Below, piece after piece: positions 25,618 to 34,781 of a stretch of 64,000 bases of DNA; position 1 is the first letter of the stretch, and every line of letters starts with the position of its first letter. The notes under the pieces are model-generated. The model ran no database searches, was not told the DNA's origin, and saw only the letters and a list, made by a program, of their open reading frames with translations. Both the position numbers and the translations under genes were made by a program. The stretch lies in the NCBI RefSeq assembly GCF_000429145.1, contig NZ_AUBH01000002.1, positions 248,001 to 312,000 on the forward strand. Reading direction: 5' to 3'. Source of the DNA: Aestuariibacter salexigens DSM 15300. Its GTDB lineage: Bacteria; Pseudomonadota; Gammaproteobacteria; Enterobacterales; Alteromonadaceae.

Positions 25618-26961
25618 CTATGTATCAATGGCGATTCTGCCGACGGGCACAGCGCTGCGCCTGATGCCGGGAACAGGCGCGAGTATAAACAAGTCACCGT
25701 TATTACCGGTCAGCGTTCTTGTCACGCCAGACTGACTGGCAATATTGGCATTGCATTGCATGTGTTCAGGCTCACCGTGGGTCGGCACCGCAATGTTCGG
25801 TTTTACCCATTTGTACATGGTTTCCAGCTCTTGCTGGCAAGGATGACCTGATGCATGGATGGGAATATCACTGTCTGCGGCAAGAATGACGTTAATGTCA
25901 CGGCTTTCGAATTTTTTCACCAGCGATGCCACTTTATCTTCGTTTCCCGGGATCAACATCGCACTAAAAATGACGGTGTCGCCCGCCTCAAGATCGAGCT
26001 CACGACAGTTGCCATCGGCGAGCTTGTTTAGCATGGCCCGGGGCTCGCCTTGGCTACCTGTGGCAACGGCTAAGACTTCTTCACGGGGCAAAAAGCCCAG
26101 ATGCATCGGGTCGATATGCAGTGCTTCGTCAGGCCAATGACCGCTGACCCTGGCAGCCGCGACCATGTTTCGAATACTGCGGCCTATCAGTCCCATATAA
26201 CGACCACTGTGACAGGCAACCTGACTGAGAGTAATGAGTCTGGCAATGTTGCTGGAAAAACATGACACCACAACTCGTCCAGTCGCATTCTTGACATGCT
26301 GCATTAACCCGTCAAAACACTGCCCCTCCGATACTGAGTGACCAGTAATGGTCGCATTGGTCGAGTCACACACCATAGCCGTGACATTTTCACTGGCCAG
26401 TCTTTGAAACGGTGTCGGGTCGAATGGCGTTCCGCTGACCGGTTGAGGGTCAATTTTCCAGTCTGCCGTATGCAACACCGAGCCTGCAGAAGTGCGGATC
26501 ATCAGCGCTGCTGGCTCTGGGATTGAATGGGTGGTGGATATCCATTCCAAGTCGAAACCACCGACACTGAACTTGCCGTTATCTGTCATGGTGTAGATGG
26601 GCATGTTCTGCGCAGCTGTCTGACCACGCAACTTACGTTTCAGCACTTCGGCGGCAAATGGGTTAGTGAATACCGGCGCTTTGAGCCTTTGCCACAAGTA
26701 GGGCAGAGCACCAAGGTGGTCTTCATGGGCATGGGTAATTATAATACCCGCCAGCAGCTGGCGGCGGCTTTCAATAAAACTTGGGTCCGCACTGACAACC
26801 GGATATTTTTGTTGTGACATTGGGTGAAGCGGCTCATCGAAGGTCACACCGCAGTCCACCATAATCCATTGACCATCATGGCCAAATAGATTGAGATTCA
26901 TGCCTATCTCTCCCGTACCGCCGAGCGGAAGAAACCAAAGATCATGCTTAGTGGGCGTCAA
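25618..26961 (-). CDS. RNase J-like metallo-beta-lactamase/beta-CASP protein
   Basis: A 447-residue member of the RNase J family. The N-terminal motif PLGGTGEIGMNLNLF and the zinc site THAHEDHLGALPY (H77, H79, D81, H82) are typical. Further motifs are LHTADWKID, VVSCFSSNIARL, ATGSQGEPRAML, HASGHPCQQEL and PTHGEPEH, covering the beta-CASP region. It is about 100 residues shorter than classical RNase J and ends soon after the nuclease domain, so the C-terminal dimerisation domain is missing. RNA cleavage is likely but not certain. Confidence 0.88.
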   Translation of the reverse strand: MTPTKHDLWFLPLGGTGEIGMNLNLFGHDGQWIMVDCGVTFDEPLHPMSQQKYPVVSADPSFIESRRQLLAGIIITHAHEDHLGALPYLWQRLKAPVFTNPFAAEVLKRKLRGQTAAQNMPIYTMTDNGKFSVGGFDLEWISTTHSIPEPAALMIRTSAGSVLHTADWKIDPQPVSGTPFDPTPFQRLASENVTAMVCDSTNATITGHSVSEGQCFDGLMQHVKNATGRVVVSCFSSNIARLITLSQVACHSGRYMGLIGRSIRNMVAAARVSGHWPDEALHIDPMHLGFLPREEVLAVATGSQGEPRAMLNKLADGNCRELDLEAGDTVIFSAMLIPGNEDKVASLVKKFESRDINVILAADSDIPIHASGHPCQQELETMYKWVKPNIAVPTHGEPEHMQCNANIASQSGVTRTLTGNNGDLFILAPVPGIRRSAVPVGRIAIDT

Positions 26962-27098
26962 TTCTGCCTACTCTGTTTATTGATTTTGCTCATTGATACG
27001 TCACTTGTAACAAATAGGTGCAGATTAGTCATTGCAAAACCGATGTCGGCGAATTATAACTACAGCGTTGATTAATCACGCGTTTAAGAGACGCCATA

Positions 27099-27275
27099 AT
27101 GTCTGAAAAAATGAAATGCGAACAGTGCAAGTCACCTGTTACGCCTGACCATATCCATGAATGCCCCTATTGTTATGGAGAGTTTTGTGCCCGCTGTGCG
27201 GATAAACACATGCGCTCCTGTAGCCACTCTTCCAAGAAGAAAACACAAAAACGCGAGCAGCATAATTACGAGTGA
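27099..27275 (+). CDS. Small AN1-like zinc-finger protein (58 residues)
   Basis: A 58-residue open frame, MSEKMKCEQC... to ...QHNYE, with SD AAGAGA about 8 bases before the ATG. Six spaced Cys (C7, C10, C22, C25, C30, C33), then H37, C41 and H43, form a pattern close to AN1 zinc fingers (C-x2-C, C-x2-C, C-x4-C, then His/Cys). The tail is Lys/Arg-rich. This density of metal ligands is strong evidence for a real gene. Function unknown; it is 81 bases before pldA. Confidence 0.78.
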   Translation: MSEKMKCEQCKSPVTPDHIHECPYCYGEFCARCADKHMRSCSHSSKKKTQKREQHNYE

Positions 27276-27356
27276 TGAGCATGCTTGTCGTGCGTAAGAC
27301 TCTGTCAGTCGGGTAGGACGAGTCAGACAGCTATGCCAATTTAACAAGGACGTCAA

Positions 27357-28295
27357 ATGAGAAATGTGACTACGGCAACATTCACTCTGGCCATGGCATC
27401 GGCAATGACGCTGATGCCTTGCGCATCTATTGCACAGCAGCAAACCGCAACAAGTGCAGAGGCTGATGAAACTGCGCAAACAGAAGTGAAATCAATTTTT
27501 GATGAACGTAAAGCGAAAGAAAAATCGGCTGTAGATAATCCGTTTTCTATCACTCAGCATCGGCGTAACTACATATTGCCTTTATCTCATATCAAGAACC
27601 CCAATCCGATTGGTGTGACTGAGCTGGATGAGGAAAATGTCGATAATCTTGAAGCGAAGTATCAGATCAGTGTGAAGTTGCCAGTCTACCTAGAGGGTAA
27701 TGACGACTCGGGCCTTTATGTTGGGTTTACCGCGGTGTCATATTGGCAGCTGTATAACAGCGAAGTCAGTAAACCGTTTCGCGAAACCAATTATGAACCA
27801 GAAATCTTTTATGCCTGGCGTAACGATTTTTCCGCCCTTGGCTTGAAGTTTAACGAATTTAGATTTGGGTTTAATCACCAGTCCAATGGTCAAAGCGGTC
27901 TCAAATCCCGCAGCTGGAATAGGCTGTTTGCGTCAGTATTGTTTTCTGATGACGACGACTTTTACTATGCCAAAGCCTGGTATCGCATACCCGAGGACGA
28001 CAAGCTCAATCCCTTAGATCCAGATGGCGACGACAATCCTGATATCACCGATTTTATCGGCCACGCTGAAATAGGCTATGGCACCCGGGTAGGTAATGTA
28101 GATTTGCTACTGTTGCTCACCAATAACTTTGATTTCAGCGACAACCGCGGCGGGGTAGAAGTGTCCCTGTCTTACCCTCTGACCCAGAGATATGATATCT
28201 TACTACAGTATTTTAATGGTTACGGAGATTCTTTGATCGACTATAACCGCCATCAAGAGCGCATCGGCATTGGTATTCAGCTCAAGTTCTTGTGA
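27357..28295 (+). CDS. pldA: Outer-membrane phospholipase A1 (PldA)
   Basis: Outer-membrane enzyme that cuts phospholipids reaching the outer leaflet. The 312 residues have a signal peptide (about 1-26), a linker of about 35 residues and a beta-barrel. The catalytic motif FGFNHQSNGQSG contains His174 and Ser176, with an Asn in SWNRLF completing the triad. The C-terminus IQLKFL fits a barrel. A short SD precedes the ATG. Its stop overlaps the GTG start of cti (GTGA), so the two are translationally coupled. Confidence 0.94.
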   Translation: MRNVTTATFTLAMASAMTLMPCASIAQQQTATSAEADETAQTEVKSIFDERKAKEKSAVDNPFSITQHRRNYILPLSHIKNPNPIGVTELDEENVDNLEAKYQISVKLPVYLEGNDDSGLYVGFTAVSYWQLYNSEVSKPFRETNYEPEIFYAWRNDFSALGLKFNEFRFGFNHQSNGQSGLKSRSWNRLFASVLFSDDDDFYYAKAWYRIPEDDKLNPLDPDGDDNPDITDFIGHAEIGYGTRVGNVDLLLLLTNNFDFSDNRGGVEVSLSYPLTQRYDILLQYFNGYGDSLIDYNRHQERIGIGIQLKFL

Positions 28296-30661
28296 GTCCT
28301 TTGACTGCCTCTAAAGCAAGCTTTAAGAAATGGATGCTTGTTGGTATTGCTTTCGTACTTGTTGTGTTTGTGTGGGTGCGTTATTTTCTGGTCCAACCCG
28401 CTGTTAGTGCGAGTCGCTACGATGCACCATTGATCAGTGACCAATTATCCTATCAGCAACATATCAAACCTATTCTCGACTCTCGCTGTGTCGTGTGTCA
28501 CGGCTGTTATGATGCCCCCTGCCAGCTCAAGTTAGGGAGCTTCGACGGTATCGTGAGAGGCGCGCATCCTGATCCTGTTTACAATGGTGAACGTCTCACC
28601 GCTGCCTTACCCACACGCCTGTTTGAAGATGCCAATACGGTCACCGAATGGCGTAAAAAGGGGTTTCATCCCGTCCTAAGCGAAGGCGAAGCAAACCCGG
28701 AAGACGACCTGACAAACAGCGTGCTTATTGCCATGTTGGAGCAAAAGCAAGACCACCCTCTACCTGAAACGGAGCGATTACCCGACTCCTTTGACTTTGA
28801 CTTAAACCGCGAACTGAGCTGTCCCAGCGTCAGCGAGCATGCGCGTTATGAGAAGAAATATCCACTGTGGGGAATGCCTTACGCGTTGCCCGCGATCAGT
28901 AATACTGAACATCAGCTTATACGTGAGTGGGTAAAATCCAGTGCGCCTACGGCGCCAATTCAGCCGTTACCTCAAGCATTGCAAAATCAGGTCGCAGCAT
29001 GGGAGCAATGGTTCAACCAAAACGGCAATAAACAAAGGCTGGTCGCACGGTATCTGTTCGAACATTTGTTTATGGCACATCTGTATTTTTCTGATGAAGA
29101 TAACCCTTTGCGACCAAAGGTTTTTTTCAGGATATTCCGCTCGCGCACACCACCCGGAGAGCCGGTCGATATTATTGCGACCCGACGACCTTTTGATGAC
29201 CCCGGTGTGGACCGAGTTTATTACCGTATCGTACCCGTCACCGAAACTATTGTAGATAAGCTGCACTTACCGTTTGCGCTAGACCAGGAACGCCAACAAA
29301 AGTGGCAAACGTGGTTTTTCAGTGATGATTATGAGGTTGTGTCTCTGCCCGGATATGATAGTAAGACTGCCTCTAATCCATTTATCACATTTGCACAATT
29401 GCCCACCCGGGCGCGCTACCGTTTTATGCTGGATGAAGCACAGTACAGTATCATGCAATTTATTAAAGGGGCGGTGTGTCGCGGGCAAATAGCCCTCAAC
29501 GTGATCAACGACCATTTTTGGGTGGTGTTCGCCGATCCGGAGCTGGACCTCGCAGAATATGATGAAGCCTTCATGAGCGAGGCGCGCAGTACCATTAAAC
29601 TGCCTGCTGAGGCAGACAGTAATGCACTGCCTCTGAACTGGATAAATTATGCGCGCAGTGAGCGCCAATATCTGAAAATTAAGTCACAATATATCGCCGA
29701 GCATGTTGAAGGGCAGATCCCCATTAATCTTGATTTGATATGGGATGGCGACGGCAATAACGACAACCTGGCACTCACTATCTTCAGACATTTTGATGCG
29801 GCGAGCGTGGTCAAAGGACTTGTTGGCGACCGACCGCAGACAGCATGGGTGATCACCTATCCGCTATTCGAGCGTATCCATTATCTACTGGTCGCAGGTT
29901 ACGATGTATATGGCAACCTCGGCCATCAGTTGAATAGTCGAATGTATATGGATTTCCTGCGTATGGAAGGCGAGTTTTATTTTCTGTCGCTGTTACCCAA
30001 GGCGGTCAGAGAAGACACCCGTAAACGTTGGTATCGAGGTTCGGTCAGCATGGTTGAAGAATACGTTTACAGTGGCAATCAATATTCACCGAAAACAGAT
30101 ATAGCGTATGACACTGAACAGCCTTTGTCAGAGCTGTATGCGCGTTTAGGCCAGTACGTGAATCATGCGCAGAGTCAGCGTCACCTGAAAAATGGCCGGG
30201 TATCTGCTGATATGGACGCCGCTACTACCTTATTGAATCAAGTGACATCGACGCCAGCACAAATACTGCCCCAGGCGTCATTAGTGCTAGTCGATCACGA
30301 CGATGGTGAAGCATCGCTGTACACCTTACTCAGCCACAATGCTTACACCAATATTTCCCATCTGTTTGGCGAAATGGACCGCAGAATTCCCAATGAAGAT
30401 ACTGTTACTTTTGCCCCCGGCGTAATGACGTCCCACCCTAATGCCTTGTTTGAAGTTAAGGTCTCGCAAATGCAAGAATTCGCACAAACAATCGCCAGGA
30501 TGAACAACGAACAGGATTACCGAGAGGTGATGACAAAATGGGGAATACGCCGCACCGACCCAGACTTCTGGGCATTTAGTGACCGGTTGCATCAACACTA
30601 CCGCAACGCCTATCCTATTGAGTTCGGCTTTTTCGATTATAACCGATTGGAAAACCGTTAA
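28292..30661 (+). CDS. cti: Fatty acid cis/trans isomerase (Cti)
   Basis: Periplasmic heme protein that converts cis-unsaturated fatty acids of membrane lipids to trans, a rapid response to solvent or heat. The 789 residues have a membrane-type N-terminal helix (about 14-34) acting as signal or anchor, and a cytochrome-c type heme site CVVCH at C66, C69 and H70. The size matches Cti of Pseudomonas and Vibrio. The GTG start overlaps the pldA stop by 4 bases. PldA supplies free fatty acids and Cti acts on free or released acids, so the pairing makes biochemical sense, though joint function is inferred. Confidence 0.94.
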   Translation: MSPLTASKASFKKWMLVGIAFVLVVFVWVRYFLVQPAVSASRYDAPLISDQLSYQQHIKPILDSRCVVCHGCYDAPCQLKLGSFDGIVRGAHPDPVYNGERLTAALPTRLFEDANTVTEWRKKGFHPVLSEGEANPEDDLTNSVLIAMLEQKQDHPLPETERLPDSFDFDLNRELSCPSVSEHARYEKKYPLWGMPYALPAISNTEHQLIREWVKSSAPTAPIQPLPQALQNQVAAWEQWFNQNGNKQRLVARYLFEHLFMAHLYFSDEDNPLRPKVFFRIFRSRTPPGEPVDIIATRRPFDDPGVDRVYYRIVPVTETIVDKLHLPFALDQERQQKWQTWFFSDDYEVVSLPGYDSKTASNPFITFAQLPTRARYRFMLDEAQYSIMQFIKGAVCRGQIALNVINDHFWVVFADPELDLAEYDEAFMSEARSTIKLPAEADSNALPLNWINYARSERQYLKIKSQYIAEHVEGQIPINLDLIWDGDGNNDNLALTIFRHFDAASVVKGLVGDRPQTAWVITYPLFERIHYLLVAGYDVYGNLGHQLNSRMYMDFLRMEGEFYFLSLLPKAVREDTRKRWYRGSVSMVEEYVYSGNQYSPKTDIAYDTEQPLSELYARLGQYVNHAQSQRHLKNGRVSADMDAATTLLNQVTSTPAQILPQASLVLVDHDDGEASLYTLLSHNAYTNISHLFGEMDRRIPNEDTVTFAPGVMTSHPNALFEVKVSQMQEFAQTIARMNNEQDYREVMTKWGIRRTDPDFWAFSDRLHQHYRNAYPIEFGFFDYNRLENR

Positions 30662-30730
30662 TTGTCCCACGGGGTAGTCAGCCACAGGCGCGCTATCTCC
30701 ACAACGCTTTAACACGAGCAGGAGGTTTAC

Positions 30731-33433
30731 ATGACATCCAAGCAAGTTAAGCAATCTTTATCCGTTGCCGGTACGGATTATGAGTATTTCAGTTTGTCGG
30801 CACTGCAAGCGCAGTATGACCTGAGCCGACTTCCTTATGCAGCCAAAATTCTGCTGGAAAACTTACTGCGCCACGCAGATCAACCCTTTGTCGAATCAGA
30901 ACATATCGATACGTTGGCAACGTGGGACACCAACAGCGAACAAGAGACGGAAATTGCCTTTGTGCCATCAAGGGTGATTTTGCAGGACTTTACCGGCGTA
31001 CCAGCGATTGTCGATCTGGCTACCATGCGCGATGCAATTGATGAGCTTGGCGGCGATGCCAATAAAATTAACCCGCTAAAGCCTGTTGAACTAGTCATCG
31101 ACCATTCTGTGATGGTCGATGTGTATGCACAGGCCGATGCCTACCAGAAAAATACTGAAATAGAAGTGCAGCGAAACCGTGAGCGATACCAGTTTTTACG
31201 CTGGGGGCAGCAGGCATTTGATAACCTGAAAGTCGTCCCACCGGGCCGTGGGATTGTGCATCAGGTTAACCTTGAATATCTGGCCAGAGGAGTATTCGAA
31301 GAAGACAAGCTCTTGTATCCGGATACGCTGGTGGGGACGGACTCTCATACCACCATGATCAACGGTATGGGCGTGCTTGGCTGGGGTGTTGGCGGTATAG
31401 AAGCAGAAGCCGCTATGCTCGGACAGCCGATTTCCATGTTAATCCCGGAGGTCATCGGTTTTGAGATCAAAGGAGAGTTGCAGGAAGGGGTGACAGCGAC
31501 CGACTTGGTACTCGCTATTACCCAGCAGCTGCGTGAATTCGGAGTGGTAGGCAAATTTGTCGAATTTTGCGGTGAGGGGCTTCAGCATCTGACTCTTGCC
31601 GATCGCGCGACGATTGCCAATATGGCGCCGGAGTATGGCGCGACATGCGGAATATTCCCGATTGACGAGCAAACAGTGCGTTATTTGCAACTGACAGGGC
31701 GCGACGAAAAACACATCGAACGTATTAAAGCCTACTGTCAGGCACAGGATATGTGGGGATATCAATCTCAGCAACATGCCCAGTATCACGCCAGATTAAC
31801 CCTGGATTTATCTACCGTAGAGCCCAGTATTGCCGGTCCTAAACGGCCACAGGACAGGATCCCGCTGACGCAGGCCGCATCGTCTTATTATGATTGGTTG
31901 AAAGAGCAGGATGAGTACATTATCGCCCCCAGTGATCCAGAGCAGGGACGTTTTGAGAGCGAGGGAGGCCCCACATCTGACCAGCAGCCCGGCGAAGTAG
32001 AATGTGAGCTTAACGGTGAGCCATTCTCTTTGGCCAATGGTGCGGTGGTTATCGCCGCCATTACCAGTTGTACTAACACGTCTAACCCTGATGTGCTGGT
32101 TGCAGCAGGTCTGCTTGCACAAAATGCCGTTGCAAAAGGCTTGCGGGTTAAACCCTGGGTAAAAACCAGCTTCGCGCCCGGCTCACAAGTCGTGACCGAG
32201 TATCTTGAGCGAGCCGGCTTGACGGACTCGCTGGACAAGCTGGGTTTCCAATTGGTGGGCTATGGCTGTACCACCTGTATCGGTAATTCAGGACCACTGC
32301 CGGATGAGATATCAGCGGCTATTCATGAAGGTAATCTGTCAGTGACCTCCGTCCTGTCTGGTAACCGAAACTTTGAAGGGCGCATCCATAGCGATGTGAA
32401 AGCCAATTATCTGGCATCACCGCCGTTAGTCATTGCCTATGCATTGGCCGGCAATATGCAAGTGGATATCACCACAGAGCCTCTCGGAGAAGATAGTCAT
32501 GGCAAGCCGGTATACCTGAAAGACATCTGGCCAAGTAACGAACAGGTCCAGTCCCTGGTCGATACTAATGTGACCAGCGACCTGTTCAGCAGCAAATACG
32601 CCAGTGTTTATGACGGCGGGGATGTATGGGAGTCGCTGCCGGTTTCCGAAGGTGCCCGCTACGCCTGGCCGGATTCCAGCTATGTGCGCAAGCCTGGTTT
32701 CTTTGACGATATGCCCGCTGAAGCACCAGAAACGGCGGATATTGAACATGCGCGCTGTTTGTTGAAACTGGGTGACAGTGTGACTACCGACCATATTTCT
32801 CCAGCCGGCAGCATTGCGCCTGATTCACCTGCAGCGCAATACCTCAAAGAGCAGGGTGTTGAGCCCAAAGATTTCAACTCCTATGGTAGCCGTCGCGGTA
32901 ATCATGAGGTGATGATGAGAGGGACTTTCGCCAATGTGAGGCTGCGCAACCAACTGGCGCCGGGCACGGAAGGCGGCTGGACCCGCTATCAGCCTGACGA
33001 TCAGCAAATGACGGTGTTTGATGCCGCAACGCGCTATCAGCAGGAGGGCGTTCCACTGATTGTGCTTGCCGGAAAAGAATACGGTACAGGTAGCTCTAGA
33101 GACTGGGCAGCAAAAGGCCCGTTGCTACTTGGTGTGCGAGCCGTGATTGCCGAAAGCTATGAACGTATCCACCGTTCTAATCTGGTGGGCATGGGCATTC
33201 TTCCGCTGCAGTTTAAGCAGGGAGACAGTGCCGACACCCTAGGCCTAGACGGCACCGAGAAGTTTTCCATTAATGCGGTGAGCGCGACACAAAAAACGGC
33301 GACGGTGAACGTTGTGCCCGAGTCTGGTGAGGCATTTAACTTTGAAGCGTTAATCAGAATCGATACGCCAAATGAGTTTGCCTATTATCAGAGCGGAGGG
33401 ATCCTGCACTACGTATTGCGTCAACTTGCCTGA
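30731..33433 (+). CDS. acnA: Aconitate hydratase A
   Basis: TCA-cycle enzyme converting citrate to isocitrate. The 900 residues show the IRP/AcnA architecture: DSHTTMINGMGVLGWGVGG, the cluster cysteines in SCTNTSNP and GCTTCIGNSGPL, and the mobile fourth domain with GSSRDWAAKG and SYERIHRSNLVGMG. SD GCAGGAGG precedes the ATG. It lies 69 bases after cti but may have its own promoter. A bidirectional-looking hairpin follows the stop. Confidence 0.96.
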   Translation: MTSKQVKQSLSVAGTDYEYFSLSALQAQYDLSRLPYAAKILLENLLRHADQPFVESEHIDTLATWDTNSEQETEIAFVPSRVILQDFTGVPAIVDLATMRDAIDELGGDANKINPLKPVELVIDHSVMVDVYAQADAYQKNTEIEVQRNRERYQFLRWGQQAFDNLKVVPPGRGIVHQVNLEYLARGVFEEDKLLYPDTLVGTDSHTTMINGMGVLGWGVGGIEAEAAMLGQPISMLIPEVIGFEIKGELQEGVTATDLVLAITQQLREFGVVGKFVEFCGEGLQHLTLADRATIANMAPEYGATCGIFPIDEQTVRYLQLTGRDEKHIERIKAYCQAQDMWGYQSQQHAQYHARLTLDLSTVEPSIAGPKRPQDRIPLTQAASSYYDWLKEQDEYIIAPSDPEQGRFESEGGPTSDQQPGEVECELNGEPFSLANGAVVIAAITSCTNTSNPDVLVAAGLLAQNAVAKGLRVKPWVKTSFAPGSQVVTEYLERAGLTDSLDKLGFQLVGYGCTTCIGNSGPLPDEISAAIHEGNLSVTSVLSGNRNFEGRIHSDVKANYLASPPLVIAYALAGNMQVDITTEPLGEDSHGKPVYLKDIWPSNEQVQSLVDTNVTSDLFSSKYASVYDGGDVWESLPVSEGARYAWPDSSYVRKPGFFDDMPAEAPETADIEHARCLLKLGDSVTTDHISPAGSIAPDSPAAQYLKEQGVEPKDFNSYGSRRGNHEVMMRGTFANVRLRNQLAPGTEGGWTRYQPDDQQMTVFDAATRYQQEGVPLIVLAGKEYGTGSSRDWAAKGPLLLGVRAVIAESYERIHRSNLVGMGILPLQFKQGDSADTLGLDGTEKFSINAVSATQKTATVNVVPESGEAFNFEALIRIDTPNEFAYYQSGGILHYVLRQLA

Positions 33434-33443
33434 TGCGCGAAAC

Positions 33444-33464
33444 GAGCCTCGTTAAACGAGGCTC
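33444..33464. terminator. Hairpin between convergent acnA and EAL genes
   Basis: A 9-10 bp stem GAGCCTCGTT/AACGAGGCTC with a very tight loop. The + strand is followed by TGTCCTTGTTATT, a weak U tract, so termination of acnA may be only partly Rho-independent. It sits 10 bases after the acnA stop and 9 before the EAL gene stop. Confidence 0.7.
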
Positions 33465-33472
33465 TGTCCTTG

Positions 33473-34633
33473 TTATTGCCTTGCCGCTTTTTTTAGTGGT
33501 GATAAGGAAGAGGATATCGTGTCTTGTTGACTACCCGAGACGCTAGGTGCCCGACGCTGCGGTTTACCAAATAGATAGCCTTGCAAATAATCTGCACCCA
33601 ATTGGCGCACCATATCCGCTTCCTCGGGCTCCTCAATGCCCTCGGCAATCACTTTGATGCCAGCTTGCCTGGCAATTTGAATCAGGTGGTCAACGATGGT
33701 TTGCTTCAGTGAATCCTGATGAATATTTCGTACCAAATCCATGTCTATTTTGACATAGTCGGGTTGCACTTCATTTAGCATATTCAGGCCGGACCATCCT
33801 GAGCCAATGTCGTCCAGCGCAACCCCAAAACCGGCATTGCGATAAAACGCCAGGATCCCTTTCAGATGCGCCATGTCTGTTGCTCGATGGGTTTCCGTAA
33901 TCTCAAACACAATATCCTGCGGTTTATAACCAATTTCGGCGATAGCGGCGGCAGTAGTGCGCAGACAGTATGAGGGATCATAAATACTCGAGGGATTGAA
34001 ATTAATAAACAGCTTACCATTAAGTTGAGATTTGGCGGCACATTCAACGGCAGAGCGTCTGGCCACCAAATCCACAGAAAACAGCAGGTTCGACTGCTCG
34101 GCCAGGCCGAACACCATAGCGGGTGGGATCATGCTGCCTTGCGCATCATAAACACGGAACAGCGCCTCGTGAGCAAATGACTTTATATTGTCTTTGGTGC
34201 TACTCGCATGCACGATGGGCTGGTACCAGCTTTCGAACCTGTCATTGTCAATTGCATCAATTATCCAGCCACCTTTATGGCGGTTAATGAACACGTCAAG
34301 ACTCATGACCTTGCCAAAATCCAGGGCCTCTGGTCTGTGTCCCTCTGACGTCGTCACGACTCTGCTATGAGCAAGCTCCTGCGGCTTGATACTGCCGTAA
34401 ACTTGAGTTAGAAACTTATCAATCTGCGGCTTATCCAGTGTCACCGCGATGCTGTGCGCCGATTCAGGCATTGCATAGTAGCCGTTTTGTCCACACAGCT
34501 GCGCGACTTTGGCGAATGCATCTTCAGTCGGGAAATATAGCCACAGTGTTGTTCGCTCAAAGTACAGGTCGTCTATTCTCTCACAGTCAATGCACCACAC
34601 GATTGAAACCCCCCTCTCGTCTTTATTGGCCAT
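33473..34633 (-). CDS. EAL-domain c-di-GMP phosphodiesterase
   Basis: A 386-residue cytoplasmic protein with an unassigned N-terminal domain (about 1-130) and an EAL domain (about 135-365). The catalytic set is visible: HEALFR, NFNPSS, FEITETH, DDIGSGWSG (usual DDFGTGYS), YVKIDMD and IAEGIEE. Hydrolysis of c-di-GMP is therefore likely. The C-terminal tail is Ser/Gln-rich. No SD precedes the ATG, and the start codon lies within a perfect palindrome (34629-34650), pointing to control at transcription or translation start. Confidence 0.92.
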   Translation of the reverse strand: MANKDERGVSIVWCIDCERIDDLYFERTTLWLYFPTEDAFAKVAQLCGQNGYYAMPESAHSIAVTLDKPQIDKFLTQVYGSIKPQELAHSRVVTTSEGHRPEALDFGKVMSLDVFINRHKGGWIIDAIDNDRFESWYQPIVHASSTKDNIKSFAHEALFRVYDAQGSMIPPAMVFGLAEQSNLLFSVDLVARRSAVECAAKSQLNGKLFINFNPSSIYDPSYCLRTTAAAIAEIGYKPQDIVFEITETHRATDMAHLKGILAFYRNAGFGVALDDIGSGWSGLNMLNEVQPDYVKIDMDLVRNIHQDSLKQTIVDHLIQIARQAGIKVIAEGIEEPEEADMVRQLGADYLQGYLFGKPQRRAPSVSGSQQDTISSSLSPLKKAARQ

Positions 34634-34650
34634 TTATACTGTTAAATGGC
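34629..34650. promoter_or_regulatory. Perfect 8+6+8 inverted repeat over the EAL gene start codon
   Basis: GCCATTTA at 34629-34636 and TAAATGGC at 34643-34650 are exact reverse complements around a 6-base centre. The EAL gene start codon (34631-34633) is inside one arm. It could be an operator for a dimeric repressor or an RNA hairpin masking the start. Confidence 0.55.
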
Positions 34651-34781
34651 TGTATTAGATCCAGACCATGTTGTTAAATTGATGAAAATTTCTCCACCTG
34701 AACTTGAGTATAGAGCGTGATAAGGTAAATGCGCTAAGCGGCAAAGAGAGTTCGGCATTAAAGTACATCAATGGAGAGATT

